NCBI GenBank assembly: GCA_964501535.1
Contig: CAZCSV010000013.1
Location: 1 to 23,878, forward strand
Direction: 5' to 3'
Origin: FEN-1279 sp964501535
GTDB taxonomy: Bacteria; Bacteroidota; Ignavibacteria; Tepidaquicellales; Tepidaquicellaceae
DNA: 23,878 nt
In this document: in pieces, positions 7,373 to 14,805 of the stretch
How the letters are laid out: each line of letters opens with the position of its first letter
Position numbering within the stretch: the stretch's first letter is position 1
Notes under the pieces: model-generated
Databases searched by the model: none
What the model saw: only the letters and a program-made list of their open reading frames with translations
Told to the model about the DNA's origin: nothing
Position numbers and translations under genes: made by a program

Positions 7373-7407
7373 ATTATTTAATCTGATTTAAATAATCTAT
7401 CTTTTTT
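7369..7407 (+). terminator. Intrinsic terminator spanning two convergent stop codons
   Basis: ATAGATTATTTAA (7369-7381) and TTAAATAATCTAT (7388-7400) form a perfect 13-bp inverted repeat with a 6-nt loop, followed by CTTTTTT (7401-7407). This is an intrinsic terminator layout for the plus-strand gene ending at 7372. The stem contains that gene's TAG and also the TAA and last codons of the convergent TPR gene (stop 7374-7376). The stem is AT-rich, so its strength is uncertain. The minus strand has no T-run after the stem. Confidence 0.65.
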
Positions 7408-8147
7408 GTAAGCTCATCCCAGTATTGGGGATTCAATTTCATTGCCATTTCATAATTTTCAATCGCATTTTCATAGTTCTGAACTTTCTCCCATGAAGCT
7501 CCTCTGTTATAATATGCTTTTGCTAATCTCGAATCGACCTGTATGGTTCTGTCATATTCCCTTATTGCCTGCCAGGGATTATCTATTGCATCATAAACAA
7601 CTCCTTTGTTGAACCAAGCAATGGTATCGTCGGGTTTAAGATCCAAAACCTTATTATAATCCCATAACGCCTGCTCATAGTGCTTAAGCCTTTCGTGTGC
7701 CGTACCTCTGTTTTGATATGCAGAATGATTATACGGATTCAATTGAATATACCTGTCATAATCCGCAATTGCCTCTTTATATTTCTGAATATTCTGATAA
7801 TGATTTCCTCTGTCAAGATATGGTCCGGGATTTAAGGTATCTTTGCTTATAAGCAAATTAAGCTGCTCGAAAGCTTTTAAATTTTCGACTTTGTAAATGC
7901 TGTCTCTCGGTTTACTGTATCCCATGTGATAGCTCTCTATACTGTCACGGTAATCAAAATAACCGCTTCCGTATATATCGGTGCTGTCATTGGGATTCCT
8001 GTACCGGTAAGGATTTTCCTGATATCGTGACGAATCCCCGGTTAATACTATTTCCGTTCTCTTATTTTTATTCTTCCAATAATTATAATACCAAATTCCG
8101 GCTATTATGAGAATTATTAAAACTACAAAAAAGATTATTTTTTTCAT
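7374..8147 (-). CDS. Membrane-anchored TPR-repeat protein
   Basis: This 257-residue protein is anchored by an N-terminal membrane segment (about residues 4-22), followed by Lys/Arg-rich 'NYWKNKNKR'. A low-complexity linker rich in Tyr, Arg and Asp (about 35-90) leads to four 34-residue TPR units (about 109-244) of the 'AY.NRG.......y..Ai.dY...i.lnP' type. The repeats probably face the periplasm and act as a protein-binding scaffold. It starts 26 bp after the DinB-like gene on the same strand and is probably co-transcribed with it. It resembles the TPR lipoprotein at 6048-6761 in repeat consensus but is anchored differently. No enzymatic motif is visible. Confidence 0.87.
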   Translation of the reverse strand: MKKIIFFVVLIILIIAGIWYYNYWKNKNKRTEIVLTGDSSRYQENPYRYRNPNDSTDIYGSGYFDYRDSIESYHMGYSKPRDSIYKVENLKAFEQLNLLISKDTLNPGPYLDRGNHYQNIQKYKEAIADYDRYIQLNPYNHSAYQNRGTAHERLKHYEQALWDYNKVLDLKPDDTIAWFNKGVVYDAIDNPWQAIREYDRTIQVDSRLAKAYYNRGASWEKVQNYENAIENYEMAMKLNPQYWDELTKKIDYLNQIK

Positions 8148-8173
8148 TTTTGAATAATTTTCTTAATATAATA

Positions 8174-8686
8174 TTAATTCAGATAATTATCTTTGATAAA
8201 ATTTATATGATATAATTCATGACCTGCAAGTATATATAAAATTGCCCTCACGGTCAGCTCCTGGTCGTTTGCTACGCCACGCTGAATCATATCTTCGGAA
8301 TCAAAGCTTTCAAAAAATTTTAAATTAGCCGCCCTGAGTAAAAGCATTTCATCGGCAATTTCTTTGAGCGTCTTTCTGTAGTATTTCGCATTTTTTACAT
8401 AATCATCCTGTTCATAGCCGGGCAGCGGCTGTTTGTCTCTCCTTGCAATTCTTAACGCCCTGTAAGTTAGTATTCTCTCCGAGTCTATCAGGTGACCGAA
8501 GACTTCTTTAATTGTCCACTTTCCAAAGCCATATGTGCTGTCGCCTTTTTCTTCCGGAATGGATGCAATGAACTTCTGAACATATAATGATTGTTCTTCT
8601 AAAATGTTAATAATATCCCCGTCCTTTACCAGGTTAAGATATTGATTATAATACTCAGGATATTCTTCCGGTGTTGGTCTATCCAT
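8174..8686 (-). CDS. DinB-like (DinB/YfiT superfamily) putative metal-dependent protein
   Basis: This 170-residue cytoplasmic four-helix-bundle protein belongs to the DinB/YfiT superfamily. The three His expected to bind a metal (commonly Ni or Zn) are visible: His65 in 'WTIKEVFGHLIDSER', and His156 and His160 in 'AGHELYHINFIK'. The length is typical. Some relatives are thiol-dependent transferases (bacillithiol or mycothiol S-transferases, maleylpyruvate isomerase), but the reaction here is unknown. The name comes from a Bacillus DNA-damage gene and does not imply DNA repair. The start is the ATG before 'DRPTPEEYP'. It lies 62 bp after the PLP-enzyme gene and 26 bp before the TPR gene, which suggests one unit. 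Confidence 0.9.
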   Translation of the reverse strand: MDRPTPEEYPEYYNQYLNLVKDGDIINILEEQSLYVQKFIASIPEEKGDSTYGFGKWTIKEVFGHLIDSERILTYRALRIARRDKQPLPGYEQDDYVKNAKYYRKTLKEIADEMLLLRAANLKFFESFDSEDMIQRGVANDQELTVRAILYILAGHELYHINFIKDNYLN

Positions 8687-8748
8687 TTATAAAAAATTAA
8701 TTAAAAATACACTCTTTTAAAAATTAAATTCAATGATAAATTAATATC

Positions 8749-9720
8749 TTATCTAAACAGGTGAACGTTTCCTCCTGTATGTAGAAATAAGATGTTCTTT
8801 TTTTTATTAAACTTTCTTTCTCTTAAATACCCTATTAATCCGGACGCCGCTTTCCCTGAATATACATAATCCAGCAAAATTCCTTCATTCTTTGCAAAAA
8901 TATCAACTGCTTCCATTCCTTCATCGGTTATTGCTCCGTATTTCTCACCCATATAACCATCATCCACTATAACATCTTCATCATTTCCGGTCACTCCGAA
9001 TAAATCGGTAATCTCACACGACAATTTAATTATTTCTTTTCTTAATTGCCTCTTATTTTTTGATACCCCAAAACCGATTATTTTGCCGTTCCATTTATTC
9101 AGTCGAGCTCCTACAACCAATCCGGATTGAGTTCCCGCTGAAGCAGTTGCGTGCAGTATATAGTCGAAATTCACTTTCATTCTTAAACCGTCTTTCATAA
9201 TTTCATCAAACGCTTTAACGTATCCCAGCGCTCCGATTGGACTCGAACCGCCTATCGGCATCAGGTAAACTTTTTTCCCCTTTTTCGTTAAATTCATTCT
9301 CAGTTCGTCCGCATAGTTTTCCCACCTGCTCCATTCTTCCGATTCTACAAAATAAGTTTTAGCTCCGAATAATTCATCGAGAAGCAAATTCCCCGTTGCT
9401 CTTTTCGGCTTTTTACTCCCGCCTAAAACCAGATGAACTTCAAATCCGTATTTTGCACCCGCCGCAGATGCAATTCTGCAGAAGTTTGATTGAATTCCGC
9501 CTATGCCGATTAAGACATCCGCTTTTTTTCTCAATGCATCGGCAACGAGAAATTCTAATTTACGGGTCTTGTTTCCTCCGAAGGCAAACCCCGTCATATC
9601 GTCTCTCTTGCAGAAGATATTCGCATTAAAAAGTGAGGAAATTTTGTCCAGACGCTGTAAAGGTGTTGGCAGAACAGAAAGTTCGATATCCGAATATTTT
9701 CTAAAGATATTCTTATTCAT
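8749..9720 (-). CDS. PLP-dependent D-cysteine desulfhydrase / ACC deaminase family enzyme
   Basis: This 323-residue cytoplasmic fold-type II PLP enzyme is of normal family length. Lys51 in 'FGGNKTRKLE' is the Schiff-base lysine. 'GGIQSNFCR' (residues 74-82) places Ser78 and Asn79 where the family has them. The C-terminal 'YVYSGKAASGLIGYL' holds the conserved Tyr, and 'LHTGGN' binds the PLP phosphate. D-cysteine desulfhydrases convert D-cysteine to pyruvate, H2S and ammonia; ACC deaminases and cysteate sulfo-lyases are close relatives. The His after 'QSN' in characterised members is Phe80 here, so substrate preference cannot be read off. It starts 4 bp after queA and is almost certainly co-transcribed with it. 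Confidence 0.88.
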   Translation of the reverse strand: MNKNIFRKYSDIELSVLPTPLQRLDKISSLFNANIFCKRDDMTGFAFGGNKTRKLEFLVADALRKKADVLIGIGGIQSNFCRIASAAGAKYGFEVHLVLGGSKKPKRATGNLLLDELFGAKTYFVESEEWSRWENYADELRMNLTKKGKKVYLMPIGGSSPIGALGYVKAFDEIMKDGLRMKVNFDYILHATASAGTQSGLVVGARLNKWNGKIIGFGVSKNKRQLRKEIIKLSCEITDLFGVTGNDEDVIVDDGYMGEKYGAITDEGMEAVDIFAKNEGILLDYVYSGKAASGLIGYLRERKFNKKKNILFLHTGGNVHLFR

Positions 9721-9724
9721 CGTA

Positions 9725-10939
9725 TTATTTTTTTCTGATTAACAAAGACGAATCCCCGTAGCTTAAAAACCTGAAATTATTTTCTAAAGCATAATCATAA
9801 ACTTTTTTCCAGTCATCTCCGATAAATGCCGCAACCAGCAAAAGCAGTGTGCTTCCGGGCAAATGGAAGTTGGTAATCAGTAAATCGACTATTTTAAAAT
9901 CATATCCCGGAACAACCATCAACTCGGTATTCCCGTAAATATTTTTCAAATTATTTTTCGCCATATAATTTCCTATTTCGTTAACGGAATCTTCCAGCGA
10001 TATTTCCCCGTTCTCATACGGATACCATTGCTCGATATAAAATTCCGATTCAATGTTCTTTTTCAACTTTACACCATACCAGTACACACTTTCAAGCGTC
10101 CTTAAAGACGTTGTTCCAACCGCAGTAATTATTCTGTCTCTGTATTTTAAAATGTCTTTCAATAAATCATCGGAGACACAAAATAATTCACCGTGCATTT
10201 TGTGCTCTCCTATCACTTTCGATTTTACCGGTTTAAAAGTTCCTGCTCCGACATTCAGCGTCAGATAATCAATTTCGCAATTCTTCATTTTAAGTTTTTT
10301 AAAAACATCATCGGTAAAATGCAATCCCGCCGTAGGCGCCGCAACAGAACCGTCAATCATCGCATAAACAGTCTGATATTTATCTTTATCCGAAGGCTCC
10401 GATTCCCTTCTAATATATGGCGGCAAAGGGACTTTTCCCAATGAGTCTATTATTTCTCCGAAAGTCACATCGGTGTTATCCCAGCTGAATTCAATAATAT
10501 ATTCATCGGAAATTTTATCCTTTACTTCGGCAGATATTTCAAATTCTTTTTTGTCAAATATAAATTTACTTTTAATCCTTCCCGTTTTCCACTTGCTCGC
10601 GTTTCCGACAAAACATTTCCATTCGGATTTTCCTTTTCTGTGAAACTCGACCTGGTAATCCGTTATGCCGGAAACAGGCTCGAGACAAAATATTTCTATC
10701 TTTGCACCGGTGTCTTTATGAAAAAAAAGTCTCGCAGGTATTACTTTGGTATTGTTAAAAATTACCAGCGAATCCGGCGGAATATAACTATCAATATTCC
10801 TGAAATTAGATTCCTCAATGTTCCCGCTTTTGTAAATCAGCAATTTTGAGGAATCCCTTTCCGCCAGCGGAAACTGGGCAATCTTTTCGTCAGGCAGATT
10901 ATATAAATAATCCGATATTTTAATGGATTTAAAATCCAA
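9725..10939 (-). CDS. queA: S-adenosylmethionine:tRNA ribosyltransferase-isomerase QueA
   Basis: QueA transfers and isomerises the ribosyl moiety of S-adenosylmethionine onto 7-aminomethyl-7-deazaguanine in tRNA, giving epoxyqueuosine at position 34 of GUN tRNAs, including tRNA-Asp. Family motifs are clear along the 404 residues: 'NNTKVIPARL', 'GSVAAPTAGLHFTDD', 'LNVGAGTFKPVKS', 'HKMHGE', 'VGTTSLRTLES' and 'NFHLPGSTLLLLVAAFIG'. It is longer than the E. coli enzyme (356), as I recall for Bacteroidota homologues. The start must be non-ATG: TTG at 10937-10939 is the only common start after an in-frame TGA upstream, and it fits the family N-terminus. No other queuosine genes are in the window. 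It leads the queA-PLP-DinB-TPR run. Confidence 0.96.
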   Translation of the reverse strand: MDFKSIKISDYLYNLPDEKIAQFPLAERDSSKLLIYKSGNIEESNFRNIDSYIPPDSLVIFNNTKVIPARLFFHKDTGAKIEIFCLEPVSGITDYQVEFHRKGKSEWKCFVGNASKWKTGRIKSKFIFDKKEFEISAEVKDKISDEYIIEFSWDNTDVTFGEIIDSLGKVPLPPYIRRESEPSDKDKYQTVYAMIDGSVAAPTAGLHFTDDVFKKLKMKNCEIDYLTLNVGAGTFKPVKSKVIGEHKMHGELFCVSDDLLKDILKYRDRIITAVGTTSLRTLESVYWYGVKLKKNIESEFYIEQWYPYENGEISLEDSVNEIGNYMAKNNLKNIYGNTELMVVPGYDFKIVDLLITNFHLPGSTLLLLVAAFIGDDWKKVYDYALENNFRFLSYGDSSLLIRKK

Positions 10940-11273
10940 TATTATGCAAATGTTTTTTATAAATCATAAAATAACCTTTTTAATATTTTCATTAAATATT
11001 ATTATTAATGCGTTAAAACCGGGAACAAATGTTCATCATACCATTTTATCGCTCTTTCGGCATTTATTTTTATAAAATTTATTCTTACTTGATATAATAA
11101 ATAAATAAATTTAAATTGTAATGTAAAATTTTTTATTGATTCTTGGGAGGTGTGTAATTAACAACTTTATTGATTTAATATTGCCGGCTTCCAAACACGA
11201 TGGGGTGAAAAATTCCTGTTCTCCAACACAATTTTTTAAAATAAATAATTTTTAAATTCTTAATTAAATTGTT
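10940..11273. other. 334-bp divergent intergenic region between queA and the propeller gene
   Basis: This very AT-rich region separates divergent genes and must hold both promoters. Upstream of queA on the minus strand, AACATTTG lies 7 nt before the TTG start, a 7/8 match to the -7 consensus. For the plus-strand gene I see no convincing promoter. TTTATTGATT occurs twice (11132-11141 and 11166-11175). A GGGAGGTG at 11145-11152 resembles a ribosome-binding sequence but no reading frame of credible length follows it. No RNA gene is recognised. Confidence 0.5.
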
Positions 11274-12905
11274 ATGAAAAAAATATTAGTTATTTTAATC
11301 TGTTTTGCCTTCCTCGATGCTATATCACAATCAACGCAACAAACCGGAATATATGAACAAGTGTTTTTTGAAAACGGAGTAATAAAAACAAAAATTTTCA
11401 CCAACCCGTTAATCAACAGCGGAAAAAACACGATGATTAACGAAAAAAATCCCTCATCACCGGATAAAACAAACGCATCGATGGTAAGGTGGTTTACTAC
11501 CCAAACCTATGCCATCGGAAATGACGTGTCAATCAGCGGAAACGGTCAGGTCGGATACTGCGGATGGGGTTTGAACGAGGAACATGTATCTGCATATGGT
11601 AATGTTAACAGCACACCATTCTGGGAATATTTTACATCAACATCAACAGACAGGAATTATGTTGCCGCATCGGATACGGGGATAGTCGCAGTCGGCTCGT
11701 ATCATAATATTTATATGATGGGAAAAAATTCCGGTACACCGTTTTTCAATTTCGACCTGACAACATTACCGGACACTGGAATCGCAGGAGTTATCGATGT
11801 TACATCAAACGGAGGCTTTGTGGTTGCATCGGTATGGCGTTATGATTCAAGCACGGTTTTTGGATTTAATAAAACTTCAACAACTCCTGTATGGAAACTG
11901 AGGGTTCCGACACGGCTTTACGGAGTAAGAATATCCAGAAACGATTCCCTCGCAATCATCAGTACATACTATAATTTCTGGGTAGTAAATACTTTTTCGG
12001 GAGTCGTGAGATACAAAGATACAATTACGAACGGAACACAAATGACAATGGGAATAAGCGGAAACGGAAATCTTATAGCAACGGTAAATTACCGAGGTTA
12101 TATGAAAGTCTATCAGTGGAACGGAAGTGCCTACACATTGCTATGGCAATATCAGGAACCGCCGGGTACATATTATAACTGGATAACTGCAGTAGATATT
12201 TCCAATGACGGGAATTACATCGCAACAGGCAGTTTAATATTTTTAGGTTCATCTTCATATGACGGGAAGGTCAGGTTTTTTAAAGTTTCAAACGGCAATA
12301 CACCACTTTGGACACTCTCCGATATTGGAGATGAAGTGGTGTGGGTCGAGTTTTCCAAAAACGGTAAAATATTGGCAGCATCCTCATACGGCGATTTGGC
12401 TAACACGAAAAACGACCTGCTTGTTTTCAAAACATCCGTAAATTCATCCACACCGATTTTCTCCACGAATATGATTGGCTCTCCTTATTATTGCAGTATA
12501 TCAGACGACGGGACTAATTTAATTGCAGGCGGGAAACTCGTTCATGCAAGAGTTATGGGACATGGAGGAACATTCTATAATGTCTCGGTAGATACGTCCG
12601 AAACACCCAATATAGTAGGAAATATCAACGGGAATATTCCAAGAGAATATTCACTCGGACAGAATTACCCGAATCCGTTTAATCCGTCTACAAATATCAA
12701 ATACCAGACGGCAAAAAACGGTTTTGTAACACTCAAAATATTGGATATACTCGGGAAAGAAGTTGCCATTTTGGTGAGCGAATATAAGAAAGCAGGATAT
12801 TACGAAGTGCAGTTTACAAATCAAAACCTCCCGAGTGGAGTGTATTTTTACAGGCTTCAGGCAAATGAATTTTCGGATACAAAGAAACTAATTTTGATAA
12901 AATAA
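11274..12905 (+). CDS. Secreted WD40/PQQ-like beta-propeller protein with T9SS sorting domain
   Basis: This is a 543-residue exported protein. Signal peptide at residues 1-19 (MKKILVIL...DAISQ). Residues from about 90 to 430 hold about eight degenerate propeller repeats with an 'S.(N/D)G..(I/V)A' core, for example 'GISGNGNLIATVN', 'DISNDGNYIATGS', 'EFSKNGKILAASS' and 'SISDDGTNLIAGG', pointing to a seven- or eight-bladed WD40/PQQ-like propeller. Residues 457-543 are a T9SS type A sorting domain ('QNYPNPFNP...LKILDILGKEVAILV...LPSGVYFYRL'). No catalytic residues are evident; a binding or surface-scaffold role is likely but unproven. The ATG has no Shine-Dalgarno. The gene is convergent with the M6 peptidase gene and ends at a hairpin. 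Confidence 0.87.
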   Translation: MKKILVILICFAFLDAISQSTQQTGIYEQVFFENGVIKTKIFTNPLINSGKNTMINEKNPSSPDKTNASMVRWFTTQTYAIGNDVSISGNGQVGYCGWGLNEEHVSAYGNVNSTPFWEYFTSTSTDRNYVAASDTGIVAVGSYHNIYMMGKNSGTPFFNFDLTTLPDTGIAGVIDVTSNGGFVVASVWRYDSSTVFGFNKTSTTPVWKLRVPTRLYGVRISRNDSLAIISTYYNFWVVNTFSGVVRYKDTITNGTQMTMGISGNGNLIATVNYRGYMKVYQWNGSAYTLLWQYQEPPGTYYNWITAVDISNDGNYIATGSLIFLGSSSYDGKVRFFKVSNGNTPLWTLSDIGDEVVWVEFSKNGKILAASSYGDLANTKNDLLVFKTSVNSSTPIFSTNMIGSPYYCSISDDGTNLIAGGKLVHARVMGHGGTFYNVSVDTSETPNIVGNINGNIPREYSLGQNYPNPFNPSTNIKYQTAKNGFVTLKILDILGKEVAILVSEYKKAGYYEVQFTNQNLPSGVYFYRLQANEFSDTKKLILIK

Positions 12906-12918
12906 TTCTTTGATTTAA

Positions 12919-12961
12919 CGGGGATCTCATTTCTTCAAAGGGATCCCCGAAAAAAATTTTT
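12919..12961 (+). terminator. Candidate terminator between convergent genes
   Basis: CGGGGATC (12919-12926) and GATCCCCG (12942-12949) make a perfect 8-bp GC-rich stem with a 15-nt loop. It is followed by seven A and five T, so the T-run is displaced from the stem. It sits in the 56-bp gap between the ends of the propeller and M6 peptidase genes. Termination in the plus direction is plausible; in the minus direction no T-run follows. Confidence 0.5.
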
Positions 12962-14764
12962 CTATTTCACCAGCATCATCTTTTTTATATCCGAAAACTT
13001 ACTTGATTCAAGTTTGTAAAAGTATATTCCCGATGAAAGTTTTTCCGCATTCCAGTTTATTTCATACATTCCCGATTTTAATTCTTCATTCACCAAAGAA
13101 GAAATTTCTTTTCCAAGTATATCATGGATTTTCAAAGAAACAAATCCGGATTCTTTTATCTGGAATTTAATTTTAGTTTCGGGATTAAACGGATTCGGAT
13201 AATTCTGCATCAATTTGTATTCCGATGCAATACTATTTACCTGCTGAATACCCGTGAACGGACCGAGAGTAAATGAAATTAAAGTATCATAAGATGTAAT
13301 ATTATAAATATTCAGTCCACCCTGCGAGCCGTTTGACAAAAAGGGTGATGGATTTGTAGTTTTATTAATAGAAGTCCTTCCTACCAAATTACTAAAGTGT
13401 GCAGAAGCAGGTGTCCCGTTTGAAGTCGGCGTTCCGTTCGGACGATAAATATAAACTTCATCGGGCGGTCCGTTAGCATTTCCGTTACAAGTCGAATTTA
13501 TTCTGTAAACCAACAAACCGCTTCCCGGTATGGTGTTCTCGAAAGGTAAAGCTTTCCTTCTGAATTCAACCAAATAATATTCGGTGGTCGAATAAGGAGA
13601 ATTTATTCTATAACAATTATTCGTCTCCGATGTTATAGGACGTAACGTATATACTCCCTCTGCCGAGATTACAGGTATCGAATTAATCCATGTTGCATAT
13701 TTCCATTTCATATGGGCACCCATATGCTGAGGCGGATTTGTATTGCTGCACATTAAATCCCAGGTATAACACGGTGAAATTCCGTTGCTTACATAGTGGT
13801 ATAAATCGGGAGCTCCAAGAGAATGGAACATTTCGTGGCACAAAACTCCAGGTCCGCTCGATTTTAAACTGTTTTGAATCTGAAAGTTGTAAGTATAAAC
13901 TCTTTTTCCGTTTATATTTACCGTGTATGTATATAATGACCACATATGAGGCCAGAGCAGAGTATTCCAGGCAGTAGTTGCACCCGCAACAATAAAGCAA
14001 ACATTATCAACTTTCCCGTCATTATCGCCGTCGAGATTCAGACTTGTCGGTACCTGCCACGCTATATAAGTTACAGCATCTTTTAATAATGCATGTTCCC
14101 GCGCCGCCTGACTGGTATAACCGTTAGGATTACTAATGGAATCATAAGGCATATAATAACTTCTCGGGTGAGGATCCTGATAAGAAACAACAAATGTACC
14201 GGTTGTGACAGGGTAAAAAGTCGAAATCACTGAAAGTTTATTATAAGATGCATTTTTAAAATAATTATTCATCGAATTCCTGCCTGATGTACTGTCATTG
14301 AATATTCTTTTGTAGTAAGCAACCGAATCTGTAAATTCGGGCTGGTCCGAAAACCTGATAAAGACTACAAGATTGTTTATTGTACCTGTTTTCGGTGCAT
14401 CAACTGCATCTTTAGGTGTATTGGCATAAAACTCTCTCCTGATTTTTAATATTTCTTCATCCGGAAGTTTTATGCCGGGTGAAATTCCGACATAAGACGG
14501 GTTCACCCTTCCAACAATAAAACGTGAAGGGATAATCCTGTTGTTATCCAATAAAGCGTAAACATAATATCCGGTTCTGCTGTCCTGAATTATGGTATAA
14601 AAATCTTTGTCGTGATACCAGTTGTAAAATTCATCTCCGCTTGCGAAAATATTCAATACAATTCCGTCCGGCTGTGTTACCGTTACCGGTATGTTTTCAA
14701 GCGGCGCCGCGGACATTTTTATTGCGATAAAAAACAGAAACAAAAAAATAAAATTTTTCTTCAT
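12962..14764 (-). CDS. Secreted M6-family zinc metallopeptidase with T9SS sorting domain
   Basis: This 600-residue exported protease is of the M6 (immune-inhibitor-A-like) family. A signal peptide (about 1-19) precedes an N-terminal region (20-110) of the type found in M6 proteins ('FASGDEFYNWYHD...DSRTGYYVYA'). The catalytic domain has the motif 'HEMFHSLGAPDLYHY' at 310-324: His310 and His314 as zinc ligands, Glu311 as the catalytic base, and Asp320 as the probable third ligand. 'WDLMCSN' (335-341) supplies the Met-turn. A calcium-loop-like 'DGDNDGKVD' lies at 245-253. Residues 514-600 are a T9SS type A sorting domain. It starts 41 bp after malQ and may be transcribed with the glucan genes, though the functional link is not obvious. 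Substrates are unknown. Confidence 0.92.
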   Translation of the reverse strand: MKKNFIFLFLFFIAIKMSAAPLENIPVTVTQPDGIVLNIFASGDEFYNWYHDKDFYTIIQDSRTGYYVYALLDNNRIIPSRFIVGRVNPSYVGISPGIKLPDEEILKIRREFYANTPKDAVDAPKTGTINNLVVFIRFSDQPEFTDSVAYYKRIFNDSTSGRNSMNNYFKNASYNKLSVISTFYPVTTGTFVVSYQDPHPRSYYMPYDSISNPNGYTSQAAREHALLKDAVTYIAWQVPTSLNLDGDNDGKVDNVCFIVAGATTAWNTLLWPHMWSLYTYTVNINGKRVYTYNFQIQNSLKSSGPGVLCHEMFHSLGAPDLYHYVSNGISPCYTWDLMCSNTNPPQHMGAHMKWKYATWINSIPVISAEGVYTLRPITSETNNCYRINSPYSTTEYYLVEFRRKALPFENTIPGSGLLVYRINSTCNGNANGPPDEVYIYRPNGTPTSNGTPASAHFSNLVGRTSINKTTNPSPFLSNGSQGGLNIYNITSYDTLISFTLGPFTGIQQVNSIASEYKLMQNYPNPFNPETKIKFQIKESGFVSLKIHDILGKEISSLVNEELKSGMYEINWNAEKLSSGIYFYKLESSKFSDIKKMMLVK

Positions 14765-14805
14765 TACTTTTATTTATTAAATTTTAATATTGTTATTTAA
14801 AAAAA

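Noticed and set aside
11145..11176. Hidden small gene after the GGGAGGTG sequence upstream of the propeller gene
   Set aside because: No frame of credible length begins within reach; the possible starts run into stops within a few codons.
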